NCBI GenBank assembly: GCA_028293625.1
Contig: JAQGOL010000034.1
Location: forward strand, 1-64,000
Reading direction: 5' to 3'
DNA from: Chthoniobacteraceae bacterium
Lineage (GTDB): Bacteria; Verrucomicrobiota; Verrucomicrobiia; Chthoniobacterales; Chthoniobacteraceae
Length of the DNA stretch: 64,000 nt
Positions 36,594 through 44,455 of the stretch are shown in pieces. The stretch's first letter is position 1. Each line of letters starts with the position of its first letter. Under the pieces are notes generated by a model. It did not search any database, was not told the DNA's origin, and saw only the letters and a program-made list of their open reading frames with translations. A program made the position numbers and the translations under genes.

Positions 36594-36651
36594 TGCAACA
36601 AAAAGGTAGCGTATTGTGCCCGGCCTGACATTATGCAACCGAAAGGTAGCA
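36594..36651. promoter_or_regulatory. Two direct operator copies, 40 bp apart
   Basis: TGCAACAAAAAGGTAGCG (36594-36611) and TGCAACCGAAAGGTAGCA (36634-36651) are near-identical. The second is also an imperfect palindrome (TGCAACC / GGTAGCA). The second copy ends four bases before the ATG of the SRPBCC gene and is followed by CATAAT. These are probably binding sites for the ArsR-type repressor encoded in the same operon. Confidence 0.65.
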
Positions 36652-36655
36652 TAAT

Positions 36656-37117
36656 ATGAATTCCTCAACCGATCGGATCGAAAAACAAATTCTCCTGAAA
36701 GCACCGCGTTCCCGTGTCTGGCGCGCCCTCTCCAATGCCGAGGAGTTCGGCACCTGGTTTGGCGTGGCGCTCAAGGGAAAAACCTTTGCCGCCGGTCAAC
36801 GGATGCAGGGGCAGATCACTCATCCCGGGTACGAGCACTTCGTTTTTGAAGTGATGATCGCACAGATGGAACCGGAAGAGCTCTTCTCCTTCCGCTGGCA
36901 TCCTTACCCGGCCGATCCCGCCATTGATTATTCCCAGGAAGCGACCACGCTGGTCGAGTTTAAGCTCCAGGAAACCACGGATGGCACCTTGCTGAGCATC
37001 GTCGAATCCGGTTTTGACAAAGTTCCGATTGCGCGCCGCATGGAAGCGTTCCGCATGAACAGCGGCGGTTGGGATGAACAGATGAAGAACATCGAAAGCC
37101 ATGTCGCCACGCCGTAA
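36656..37117 (+). CDS. SRPBCC/AHSA1 domain protein
   Basis: 153 residues with the START/Bet v1-like AHSA1 layout: IEKQILLKAPRSRVWRALSN, EEFGTWFGVALKG, FAAGQRMQGQITHPGYE, FSFRWHPYPADP, TTLVEFKLQETTDGTLLSIVESGF and a long C-terminal helix. These proteins have a hydrophobic cavity and are often paired with ArsR regulators, as here. The ATG at 36656 is right behind the second operator. The stop overlaps the next gene's start by 17 bases. The usual order is regulator first; here the SRPBCC gene leads. Confidence 0.85.
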   Translation: MNSSTDRIEKQILLKAPRSRVWRALSNAEEFGTWFGVALKGKTFAAGQRMQGQITHPGYEHFVFEVMIAQMEPEELFSFRWHPYPADPAIDYSQEATTLVEFKLQETTDGTLLSIVESGFDKVPIARRMEAFRMNSGGWDEQMKNIESHVATP

Positions 37118-37466
37118 CGCACTTTCGGAAAAGGGGCTTTTGAAGGAGACGGCCCTGACTGTTTCCGCGGCGATCTTTGCAGCGCTCGGTGACGAGACGC
37201 GCCTGCGGCTCATTGCCGCGCTCTGTGCCGGCGGGGCGTTATCGATTGCCCAGCTCACCTCTGGAACGGCCATGAGCCGCCAGGGAATCACCAAACATTT
37301 GCGCGTGCTCGCCGATGCCGGCCTGGTGCGCGACATCAAAGTCGGACGCGAACATCTTTGGGAATTTGAACCGGCTCAATTAGAGGAAGCGCGGCGCTCC
37401 CTTGAGCTGATCGGGCAGCAATGGGATCACGCCCTGAACAAACTCAAGATGTTCGTGGAGCAGTAA
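37101..37466 (+). CDS. ArsR-family transcriptional regulator
   Basis: 121 residues with a winged helix: AAIFAALGDETRLRLIAALC, LSIAQLTSGTAMSRQGITKHLRVLADAGLV (recognition helix) and the wing RDIKVGREHLWEFEPAQLEEA. The metal-binding ELCVCDL motif of arsenic or metal sensors is absent, which places it with non-metal ArsR proteins that accompany SRPBCC partners. It overlaps the SRPBCC gene by 17 bases, so both are one operon. The duplicated sites at 36594-36651 are its likely target. Confidence 0.88.
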   Translation: MSPRRNALSEKGLLKETALTVSAAIFAALGDETRLRLIAALCAGGALSIAQLTSGTAMSRQGITKHLRVLADAGLVRDIKVGREHLWEFEPAQLEEARRSLELIGQQWDHALNKLKMFVEQ

Positions 37467-37516
37467 GCTCCAATCAAAACGACGGATAAACTCAACCAAT
37501 CATTCATCAATCCTAT

Positions 37517-37939
37517 ATGATCAGACCTTTCTCAGGAGGATGCGCTTGCGGCGCGATCCGCTACGAATCGACAGCCGAACCGGTTATGATGCTTCACTGT
37601 CACTGTCGGGATTGCCAGCAATCGAGCGGCGGTCCGTTTTCGTCTTTCGTCATCGTGCCAGCGGATGCGTTCAAACTCCTGCAAGGCTCCCTGCGCTTCC
37701 ATGCCTCGCCCAGCGAGATGGGGGGCAGGAACCGTCGCGGCTTTTGCGTTGAATGCGGCTCGCCCATCCAGTCGAGGCCCGACTCGGCCCCGCAGATTGT
37801 TGCGATCAGGAGTGCGAGCCTCGATGATCCGAGTTGGTTCAAGCCGCAGGTGGATGTCTGGACATCAGATGCGCATCCATGGGACCAGATGAATCCCGCG
37901 TTGCCGAAGTTTGCAAAGTATCCTGCGTTTGGAGATTAA
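37517..37939 (+). CDS. GFA/CENP-V family zinc protein
   Basis: 140 residues with the GFA zinc ligands: GGCACGAIRY, LHCHCRDCQQSSGGPFSSF, and CVECGSPI in RRGFCVECGSP. This family (PF04828) includes glutathione-dependent formaldehyde-activating enzyme and many untested homologues. All zinc-binding cysteines are kept (CxC, CxxC, CxxC). It begins 50 bp after the ArsR gene on the same strand and may be read through from that operon. A specific substrate cannot be claimed. Confidence 0.88.
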   Translation: MIRPFSGGCACGAIRYESTAEPVMMLHCHCRDCQQSSGGPFSSFVIVPADAFKLLQGSLRFHASPSEMGGRNRRGFCVECGSPIQSRPDSAPQIVAIRSASLDDPSWFKPQVDVWTSDAHPWDQMNPALPKFAKYPAFGD

Positions 37940-38023
37940 GCGGAACCGCTGGCCGGTATTGACTCGCGGTGCAACCGCTGCGCCTACTGCTTCGTAAAGA
38001 ATTCCGCCCATCCAAGTTACTTT

Positions 38024-38665
38024 ATGAAAACCCGGCATGAGATCATCGCGGCTTATATTGAATACCTGCGCGAACATGGCAGGCCGCCGCTTACCGTGCA
38101 TCGGTTCTGCAAGGAAAACGGCATCGAAGAGCGCGCGTTTTTTTCTGACTTCGCTTCTTTTAACGCGGTGGAAAGCGCTTTCTGGGAGGACGTGCTGGCG
38201 CGGGTCATTGGCGCGCTCGAATCCGGGGCTGAATGGGAATCTTTTTCCGCGCGGCAACGCTTGCTTAGCTTTCACTTCGCTTTTGCCGAGGAATCCCTCA
38301 ACCACCGCTCACTGATGTTGAGCCGCATTGCCCCGCTGGGGGCCCTGGCCCGGCCCGCTTCTCTGCGCGGGCTTGAATCGCGCTTCAAGATGTTTGCCCG
38401 CGATTTGATCGAGCACGGGATGGCGGATGGAGAAATCGCCGGACACGGAATGGTCGGCGCGCTTTATCCCGAAGCACTCTACGTTCACTTCCGCTCGGTC
38501 ATCGAGTTTCAACTCAAAGACGAGAGCGCCCGCTTTGAGCGAACGGACGCGTTTATTGAAAAGAGCGTGGGTCTTGCTTTTGATCTGCTGCGTCCGCAGG
38601 CGCTTGATTCCGCCTTCGATCTCGCCCGATTTCTTTTTGCCCAACGCCACGGGAAAGCCGCGTGA
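38024..38665 (+). CDS. TetR-like transcriptional regulator
   Basis: 213 residues. The N-terminal ~60 residues have TetR helix-turn-helix features (EIIAAYIEYLREHGRPPLTVHRFCKENGIEERAFFSDFASFNAVESAFWEDVL). The remainder is a long helical ligand domain without sequence motifs. Its stop codon overlaps the GTG start of the ABC1 kinase gene (GTGA), so the two are translationally coupled and it probably controls that gene. Confidence 0.8.
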   Translation: MKTRHEIIAAYIEYLREHGRPPLTVHRFCKENGIEERAFFSDFASFNAVESAFWEDVLARVIGALESGAEWESFSARQRLLSFHFAFAEESLNHRSLMLSRIAPLGALARPASLRGLESRFKMFARDLIEHGMADGEIAGHGMVGALYPEALYVHFRSVIEFQLKDESARFERTDAFIEKSVGLAFDLLRPQALDSAFDLARFLFAQRHGKAA

Positions 38666-40002
38666 TCGAGCAGGACTCGATTTCAACCACGCGCCTGACC
38701 CGCATGGCCGCGTTGGCGGGCACCGGCGCTCGAGTCGGCATCAATTATCTCAAGCATTACGGCAAACGGGCGATCTCAGGCGAGGCGGACCATGATGCGT
38801 TGCAGGAAAAGAACGCAGCGGAAGTTTTTCGTGTTTTCAGCGAGCTGAAAGGCGGTCCGCTTAAGCTGGCCCAGATGCTCAGCATCGATCAGGGCCTCTT
38901 GCCGCCCGCTTATGCCCGGCAGTTTTCCAAGGCTCAATATTCAGCGCCTCCCCTTTCCTACCCGCTGGTGACCCGCACGTTCCGGCGCGAGTTTGGAAAG
39001 GAACCGCTGGAAATGTTCAACGAATTCAGCCGCCAGGCCGCGCACGGGGCCTCCATTGGACAGGTGCACAAGGCGCAGCTCGATGGACGGCAACTGGCTG
39101 TCAAAGTGCAGTATCCGGGCGTGGCCGACAGTCTTCGAAGCGATCTGCGCCTGATCAAACCGATCGCACTCCAAGTGCTCGGATTGCGCGAGAGCGATGT
39201 GGCCCTTTATTTTGCAGAGGTCGAAACGCGGCTTTTGGAGGAAACCAATTACGTCCTCGAGCTGGAGCGTTCAGTAGCGCTTTCAAATGCCTCGACGCAT
39301 CTGAAAAATGTGCGGTTCCCAGTCTATTACCCAGCACTTTGCTCCAGCCGCATCCTCACGATGGATTGGGTGGAAGGGATGCCGCTTGACCGCTTTGCGG
39401 ACGGACCAGCCACCCAGGCTGAGCGCGATCAGATCGGCCAGGCACTTTGGGATTTTTACGCCCATCAGATCCACGCGTTGCGCCTCTTTCATGCCGACCC
39501 GCATCCGGGCAATTTCCTAATCCGCGAAGGCCAGCTTTGGGTGCTCGATTTTGGCTGCACAAAAGCGATCGGCGAAACGTTTTATCACAACCTCTTCCGG
39601 CTTCTCGACCCGGCCCTTCAAAATGACCCGGCACGCCTGGACGAAGCGTTGCGGGCTCTTGATATCCTGCTGGCCGGCGATGACGTGAAGCGATGCGAAC
39701 GGCTTACAGCGCTTTGCGTCCGCTCACTTGACCTGCTCGCGCGGCCGTTTCGTTCCGCGACATTCGATTTCGGCGACCCTTCCTTCATGGCCTCCATTTA
39801 CGAGTTCGGCGAAGTCAACCGCCAGGACGATGAGCTGCGCTCGATGCGCGGCCGCCGGGGCTCAGCCGAGAGCATCTATCTCAATCGCGCCTATTTCGGG
39901 CTCTACAGTCTCTTAAGCCGGCTGCGGGCCACGGTACGAACCTCGCCATCGGACTTGCCTTATGGCGCTCCCGTTTACTTGAACGACTTACAGCGAGCAT
40001 AA
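38662..40002 (+). CDS. ABC1/UbiB/AarF family atypical kinase
   Basis: 446 residues from GTG 38662 within the overlap GTGA. UbiB landmarks are present: KxGQ-like region KGGPLKLAQMLSIDQ, Ala/Gly-rich loop AAHGASIGQVHKAQ, the Lys in LAVKVQYPGV, LLEETNYVLELE, catalytic HADPHPGNFLI and VLDFGCTKAIG. Members support ubiquinone or lipid metabolism and show ATPase or atypical kinase activity. No C-terminal membrane helix is obvious, so this is a soluble-type member. Coupling to a TetR-type regulator is unusual for UbiB and suggests inducible use. Confidence 0.9.
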   Translation: MIEQDSISTTRLTRMAALAGTGARVGINYLKHYGKRAISGEADHDALQEKNAAEVFRVFSELKGGPLKLAQMLSIDQGLLPPAYARQFSKAQYSAPPLSYPLVTRTFRREFGKEPLEMFNEFSRQAAHGASIGQVHKAQLDGRQLAVKVQYPGVADSLRSDLRLIKPIALQVLGLRESDVALYFAEVETRLLEETNYVLELERSVALSNASTHLKNVRFPVYYPALCSSRILTMDWVEGMPLDRFADGPATQAERDQIGQALWDFYAHQIHALRLFHADPHPGNFLIREGQLWVLDFGCTKAIGETFYHNLFRLLDPALQNDPARLDEALRALDILLAGDDVKRCERLTALCVRSLDLLARPFRSATFDFGDPSFMASIYEFGEVNRQDDELRSMRGRRGSAESIYLNRAYFGLYSLLSRLRATVRTSPSDLPYGAPVYLNDLQRA

Positions 40003-40028
40003 CGCCGGCCGCGAGATGCACCGTTGGT

Positions 40029-40403
40029 TCACGCCGCTTTGGCCGGTCCCATCACGTCGGCAATCGTTGTCAGAAGATCGGCCATTTCAAACGGTTTGAT
40101 CAATACCGCGCTGGCCCCGAAAGTGGTGGCGACAGCAAGATATTTCGTATTACTGGCGCCGGACATGGCGATAATGCGGATCCGTGGGAGTTTACGCTGT
40201 AATTGCATGATAAGTTCCAAACCTTCCGTTTCGGGCATGAGTAAATCGGTGAGCACGATGTCCGGTTCTTGAAGTTGGACCGCGCGCAAACACTCGTTGC
40301 CATCACGCGTTTGAACGACATCGTGACCACTTGCCTGAAGAACTTTGAAGATCAAGCGTCTGAGTTCATCGTTGTCTTCGGCAATAATGATTTGGGACAT
40401 CAT
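40029..40403 (-). CDS. Single-domain response regulator (CheY-like)
   Basis: 124 residues containing only a receiver: acidic pair in IIIAEDNDELRRL, acceptor Asp in PDIVLTDLLMPETEG, Ser/Thr in IIAMSGA and Lys in VLIKPFEMADLL. There is no output domain, so it must act on a partner protein. The second ATG (40400) is an equally good start. It is 276 bp downstream of the pilin-like operon on the same strand and could belong to its control, though no kinase is adjacent. Confidence 0.88.
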   Translation of the reverse strand: MMSQIIIAEDNDELRRLIFKVLQASGHDVVQTRDGNECLRAVQLQEPDIVLTDLLMPETEGLELIMQLQRKLPRIRIIAMSGASNTKYLAVATTFGASAVLIKPFEMADLLTTIADVMGPAKAA

Positions 40404-40678
40404 GTTAGATTCCCCGCAAGGAGTGGATCTTTGAGCTTTTTCTGACTTTAGCGCAGATTAATTCATCCCAGGCCTTGCGCGGGCGATTCCAGAGGCAAAT
40501 CACGCACGCGCTTTCAATGCCTTAAGACGAATTACGCACAAGAGCAGCTTCCACAGCGCGGTAAATTAAGCAATTTTCTCTGCGCCCGGCGGCTCTGTTT
40601 AACCTGCCATTTAGCACAGGCCAAAGCACTACTCGAACTCGAAGCGTCCTTATTCTATCAGGACGGTCTCTCGATCGC

Positions 40679-42145
40679 CTAGCGAATATCTTCAACCCAG
40701 CTATCCATCTGATAACCGCCAACTGCGTCGCTATCGACGTTCTTAAGAGCCTCGTCGTAATGGAAGCCGGCATTACCCTTGATAGTTCCTGTTTTGCATA
40801 CAACAGCGCCCTGAAAGCTGCCATTTCCGGTCGATACAAAGTCATATCCAGGGCAATAGATGACTCCCGTAAAGTCTGCGCCGCCGGTTAATTTGAACTG
40901 GCGGGAAGTGCCGTCCGTCGGCGAGATTCCGTATAAAAGAAAATTGGCCGCGTTGCTGCTTCGATTGTCGACGCCTCCGCCAGCGATTGAAAAATTGCCT
41001 TCTACGAAGAACTTCGCAAATACGCCAGGTTGCAAGATAAAGACCGCCTGGGCGTTCGTTTTCATATCACCGGTGCACCAGATCTCTACATAGCTTGCCT
41101 GACCCGGAGTTGGATTGGCGATCGTAAGCCGATCTTTGCTCCCGAGATCAATACTGGTCACTTTATATCGGGATGGGGCGGCTTCAGTTCCAGCAGCAAG
41201 GGTTTGAACACCGGTGAGTTTTGATGGATTGGAGATGATAGTCGTCCATTTCGGGGCCGTAACCGCTGGCAGCTCGGTTTTGAAGTTATTGATAATTTCC
41301 CCCTGGACATTGTTTATTCTGGAGATGGCCCCCCCGTTGCTCATGACACTCCCCCATACATAGGAGTCACCAAGATCTGAGAGGTCTCCGATGGAGTTGG
41401 TTGCAATGCTCCCCTTGGATCCATGTTTAAGCGGATCATATCGACCTGCCGTGGATTTCAATGCATCAGAAGAATCAAAGCTATCAGTATAAACGCCCCC
41501 GGACATAGTAAGCGCATATTGCGCGGTGAACCCGCGCTGAAAGAGCGGAGCCGCAGTTGGTTGGGCAACGAGCTCAATTGCACGCGAGGTCTGGGGTAGC
41601 TTGAGAGTTGAGCCGGTCCTGTCGGTAAGAAACGTGATTTTGCGCAGCATGGATCGGGCATTCTTGGTGCCCTTCACGTCTTTTAATGCCGACTCCCGAG
41701 TCATCGCACGCCCGCCTGGGACCTCTACGGTACCGATTGAGCGAATTCGGTACCAAGTCCGGCTCCCATTTGTAATCGGGTCTACTCGCAACGAGGCATA
41801 CATTTTGGTATTCCCTTCGCCAGTATGAGCGGGCAGCGGAGGAGTGCTCGAGGCACTGTAGACCCTGGTGCGCACTCCGCTGGCGTCGGCTGCACTCCAG
41901 CCCGCCCATGCCGTTGTGGAATCAACCGAAAGTTCATTTAGCGAGGCCATTGCAAGTTCAGCTCCGGCCTCGGCGGCGCGAAGCGCTTCTTCCCAACTCC
42001 CGGATTGGAAGGTTACCCGATAGCTAGCGGAAATCCGAGTAAGCGCGACCCCGGCAAGCAATGTCAGCACCGTCATTGCTCCCAGAGCGGTGAGGATCGT
42101 GCTCCCGGTATTTTTGAGTCGCCACAATTTGATTTTAAGTTCCAT
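40679..42145 (-). CDS. PilX-like pilus assembly protein
   Basis: 488 residues. The N-terminus (KNTGSTILTALGAMTVLTLLAGVALTRI) is a hydrophobic helix like that of PilX-type minor pilins, followed by an aligned amphipathic helix rich in Ala/Glu (EEALRAAEAGAELAMASLNEL), a PilX hallmark. The large C-terminal part contains repeated beta strands and ends in GFHYDEALKNVD, as in DUF7305-type pilin domains. It starts three bases after the preceding prepilin gene, the last member of a three-gene operon. Confidence 0.75.
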   Translation of the reverse strand: MELKIKLWRLKNTGSTILTALGAMTVLTLLAGVALTRISASYRVTFQSGSWEEALRAAEAGAELAMASLNELSVDSTTAWAGWSAADASGVRTRVYSASSTPPLPAHTGEGNTKMYASLRVDPITNGSRTWYRIRSIGTVEVPGGRAMTRESALKDVKGTKNARSMLRKITFLTDRTGSTLKLPQTSRAIELVAQPTAAPLFQRGFTAQYALTMSGGVYTDSFDSSDALKSTAGRYDPLKHGSKGSIATNSIGDLSDLGDSYVWGSVMSNGGAISRINNVQGEIINNFKTELPAVTAPKWTTIISNPSKLTGVQTLAAGTEAAPSRYKVTSIDLGSKDRLTIANPTPGQASYVEIWCTGDMKTNAQAVFILQPGVFAKFFVEGNFSIAGGGVDNRSSNAANFLLYGISPTDGTSRQFKLTGGADFTGVIYCPGYDFVSTGNGSFQGAVVCKTGTIKGNAGFHYDEALKNVDSDAVGGYQMDSWVEDIR

Positions 42146-42148
42146 AGA

Positions 42149-42763
42149 TCATGCGCTCTTATGATTTCTCATATAAATGACGGCCGTCCGTTTTGTCCTC
42201 TGATCGGTGGCAGGTGAAATGCCTTGGAACCTCGGCGAAAAAGTAAGGCTCGCCGTTACGGTGGAATCAACGGCACCAAAGGTGAACGTGAAGTTGTCCA
42301 CATCGGACGCAATAACCGCTTTGCTCGTACTGCCGGTTCTGCCGATTGTGACTTGGCGCATTAAAGAGCGGCCTTCAGCAAAGTAGGATATCGTTACAGG
42401 CTTTCCAGGATCATTGTAAATGGCTGTATTGGTTCCAAGCAGTGGAGTCACCGGCATTCCATTCGGATTCCCCTGAGCATCGTAAGAGGAGTAGTAATCG
42501 GGCAATGTAATAGTAAGCGTATTAGCGTCCGCCGAAACCTGCACAGAAAGGGCGCCGCGTGAATCCCGCACGATATAATCAAGGGCGCGGGTTTGGTCAT
42601 TGAGAGCAGCCGCGTAATATTCGGAAGCCTGAAAGGAGCGTTGAAGTGTGCAGACTCCTGTGAGTAAAGCCGCCGCGATTGTGCTGCTTACTCCTGTGGC
42701 GATAAGAACCTCGGCAAGCGTGAACGCACCGCACTGAACGGATTGACTGATAGAAAATTTCAT
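42149..42763 (-). CDS. Type IV prepilin, PilW-like
   Basis: 204 residues with a prepilin N-terminus: CGAFTLAEVLIATGVSSTIAAALLTGV. The residue before Phe is Ala instead of the classical Gly, which is common in Verrucomicrobiota, and the Glu at +5 is present. The following text (YAAALNDQTRALDYIVRDSRGAL) resembles PilW-type minor pilins. The start overlaps the previous gene by four bases (ATGA). It should be processed by a prepilin peptidase encoded elsewhere. Confidence 0.85.
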   Translation of the reverse strand: MKFSISQSVQCGAFTLAEVLIATGVSSTIAAALLTGVCTLQRSFQASEYYAAALNDQTRALDYIVRDSRGALSVQVSADANTLTITLPDYYSSYDAQGNPNGMPVTPLLGTNTAIYNDPGKPVTISYFAEGRSLMRQVTIGRTGSTSKAVIASDVDNFTFTFGAVDSTVTASLTFSPRFQGISPATDQRTKRTAVIYMRNHKSA

Positions 42764-43695
42764 TTGTTTCTTCCGCTAATTCCGCCCCGGCTAACCAACA
42801 AATAGGCTTCCTTTGTTCTGATTCGATTTGGCGCCTGCCACGACGCGGTGACGGTTACCTTGACCGTTCTTTCCTTCTCCATATTTCCATCGCCGGGGGC
42901 AAAAATGCCGACGATGCCGTTGGCGTCCCTTCTCACAATAATCGACGCGGCGCCAGGCGATGATTCAGAGGGAGGGAACGCCGAAACGTCGACGCTCACG
43001 ATCAGCTCTGACAGCCTTGGGAAAGCGTCTCCCTGAGGGGAGAGAACTGTATTTTGAAGATAATTGGGATCAACCATCCGTTCCCAGGGGGCATTACGGA
43101 CCCTTTCAAGCCGATCCCGTATGCAGAGCTCCGCCGCGCTGGTATCCTTGGTGCTACGCAGTAATGTCAGCAAGTGGCCATTTACAGCAAAAGCTCCACT
43201 CATAAACAATGCGACAATTGCCGTCGTAATTATCGCTTCAACGAGTGTTGCTCCCGCAGTTGACGATACAACGTGGCTCCTTTCTCGATGCCGCTCCGAT
43301 GAGGCAAAACTTTGTTTGGGCTCCCGTCGCATTCCGGGTAAGATACCAAGCTTTGTCCTCAGCTTTGGCAACAACGGCAGCAAAACAAGAAGCAACGCGA
43401 ACAGCTTAAAGAGCAAGTCGCGCAGCAGAGAGACCGGGCGACGAAGTCTGAGAGATATCCACCTTATCGGCTTCTTTGCATCCATGGCGATCAATGCGCG
43501 TTTGGAATCTAACTTTTCCACTTCAATTGCCACCGTCCAAATCTCCGGATGGAAGGTTAGAGAAAGCTCTTGTTCCTTCTGTGCCCGCACAGCGTCTTCA
43601 AGATTTTTTGTAAGCCAATTAGTCAGAGGTGGCTTGCCTTTAATTTTCGTTACTACCCTGTAGTAAGCCCCGCCATTCCCACTGAATTTTTCCAT
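42760..43695 (-). CDS. Prepilin-like protein with long N-terminal extension
   Basis: 311 residues. ATG 43695 has a strong ribosome site (GGAAGGGGAAAGC), so the long form is translated. Residues 1-80 form a small soluble domain (AYYRVVTKIKGKPPLTNWLT and EIWTVAIEVEKLDSK). Residues 88-112 are a hydrophobic run (LLRDLLFKLFALLLVLLPLLP), and 113-148 are basic. Only then comes a pilin-like segment, AGATLVEAIITTAIVALFMS (147-166), followed by a PilV-like globular part. Normal prepilin leaders are 5-30 residues long. Either this is a fused signalling or assembly domain, or an internal start (ATG codon 122) also makes a standard pilin. First gene of the operon. Confidence 0.75.
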   Translation of the reverse strand: MEKFSGNGGAYYRVVTKIKGKPPLTNWLTKNLEDAVRAQKEQELSLTFHPEIWTVAIEVEKLDSKRALIAMDAKKPIRWISLRLRRPVSLLRDLLFKLFALLLVLLPLLPKLRTKLGILPGMRREPKQSFASSERHRERSHVVSSTAGATLVEAIITTAIVALFMSGAFAVNGHLLTLLRSTKDTSAAELCIRDRLERVRNAPWERMVDPNYLQNTVLSPQGDAFPRLSELIVSVDVSAFPPSESSPGAASIIVRRDANGIVGIFAPGDGNMEKERTVKVTVTASWQAPNRIRTKEAYLLVSRGGISGRNK

Positions 43696-43783
43696 GCTTT
43701 CCCCTTCCCGTGACTGCGATCACTGCACGAATATGAGATTCGATGCTTTTTCCATTGGAATTGGCCCATCTAAAATACAGGCC

Positions 43784-43789
43784 ATTATA
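43784..43789 (-). promoter_or_regulatory. Candidate -10 box of the pilin-like operon
   Basis: A perfect TATAAT on the minus strand lies about 90 bp upstream of the first pilin gene, in a short AT-rich patch. No good -35 hexamer sits at 16-18 bp, so activation by a regulator would be needed. The assignment is tentative; the opposite strand also has a TATAAT at 43793-43798. Confidence 0.35.
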
Positions 43790-43900
43790 TCCTATAATCG
43801 ACTTATGACGGCATATCGTTTGATGTATGTCGCTTCAACCTTTTACCACCTGCATCCAGACACTAACCAGTGCACGCGCTTCTTTCAGCCCCGTTCCGGC

Positions 43901-44362
43901 TTATCCGTTGCCGCATCCCATCCGCCCGAGTTGAGACGTATCCGGCTTTCCTGCTTCATTGACAACTGCTCCTACGGCCGCCATTAAATCACTGGAAATC
44001 ACCGGCTTGTAAACTTTGCGAATCCCGCCTGGGCAGGATAGTTGAGTTGATGTCGAATCGCTCTCGGATGGCGTAATGAGGACAAGACATTGGCAGAGGT
44101 TTTTTTTCGTCCGCTCTAACGCGAAATGGAAACTCTCCACCGGAATGCGATTTGCGCCATCATAAACGATCACGTCGTAACCTCCACTGAGTATCGCCTT
44201 CATCGCGTCAGCTCCAGTATGCGCCATGGTTACCTCATACGAACGTCCCTGAAGTATCGATTGCAGCAGCTCACCCAAACCGACATCATCATTAATTAGT
44301 AAAATGCGCTTCCGCCCCTCCTTTTCCAGCGCTCTCGAATTTACCGCAATGACCTTCCTCAT
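43901..44362 (-). CDS. Receiver-domain protein
   Basis: 153 residues. It has the receiver fold start ILLINDDVGLGELLQSIL, a candidate acceptor Asp in YDVIVYDGANR, Thr in LVLITPS and Lys in RKVYKPVISSDLM. One acidic residue of the usual DD pair is replaced (NDD). It has no output domain. It is transcribed towards the pilin-like operon, with its stop about 205 bp ahead of the first pilin gene, and is divergent from hrpB. Together with 40029-40403 it brackets the pilus genes with two stand-alone receivers. Confidence 0.75.
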   Translation of the reverse strand: MRKVIAVNSRALEKEGRKRILLINDDVGLGELLQSILQGRSYEVTMAHTGADAMKAILSGGYDVIVYDGANRIPVESFHFALERTKKNLCQCLVLITPSESDSTSTQLSCPGGIRKVYKPVISSDLMAAVGAVVNEAGKPDTSQLGRMGCGNG

Positions 44363-44455
44363 AACGGATACTTAGGTTAAGAAAGCCTGAATTTATTACT
44401 AGGAGGCAATAACCCCGAAAAGTCTCCGTAGTCCTTCATCTTCACGATTCTCTTC

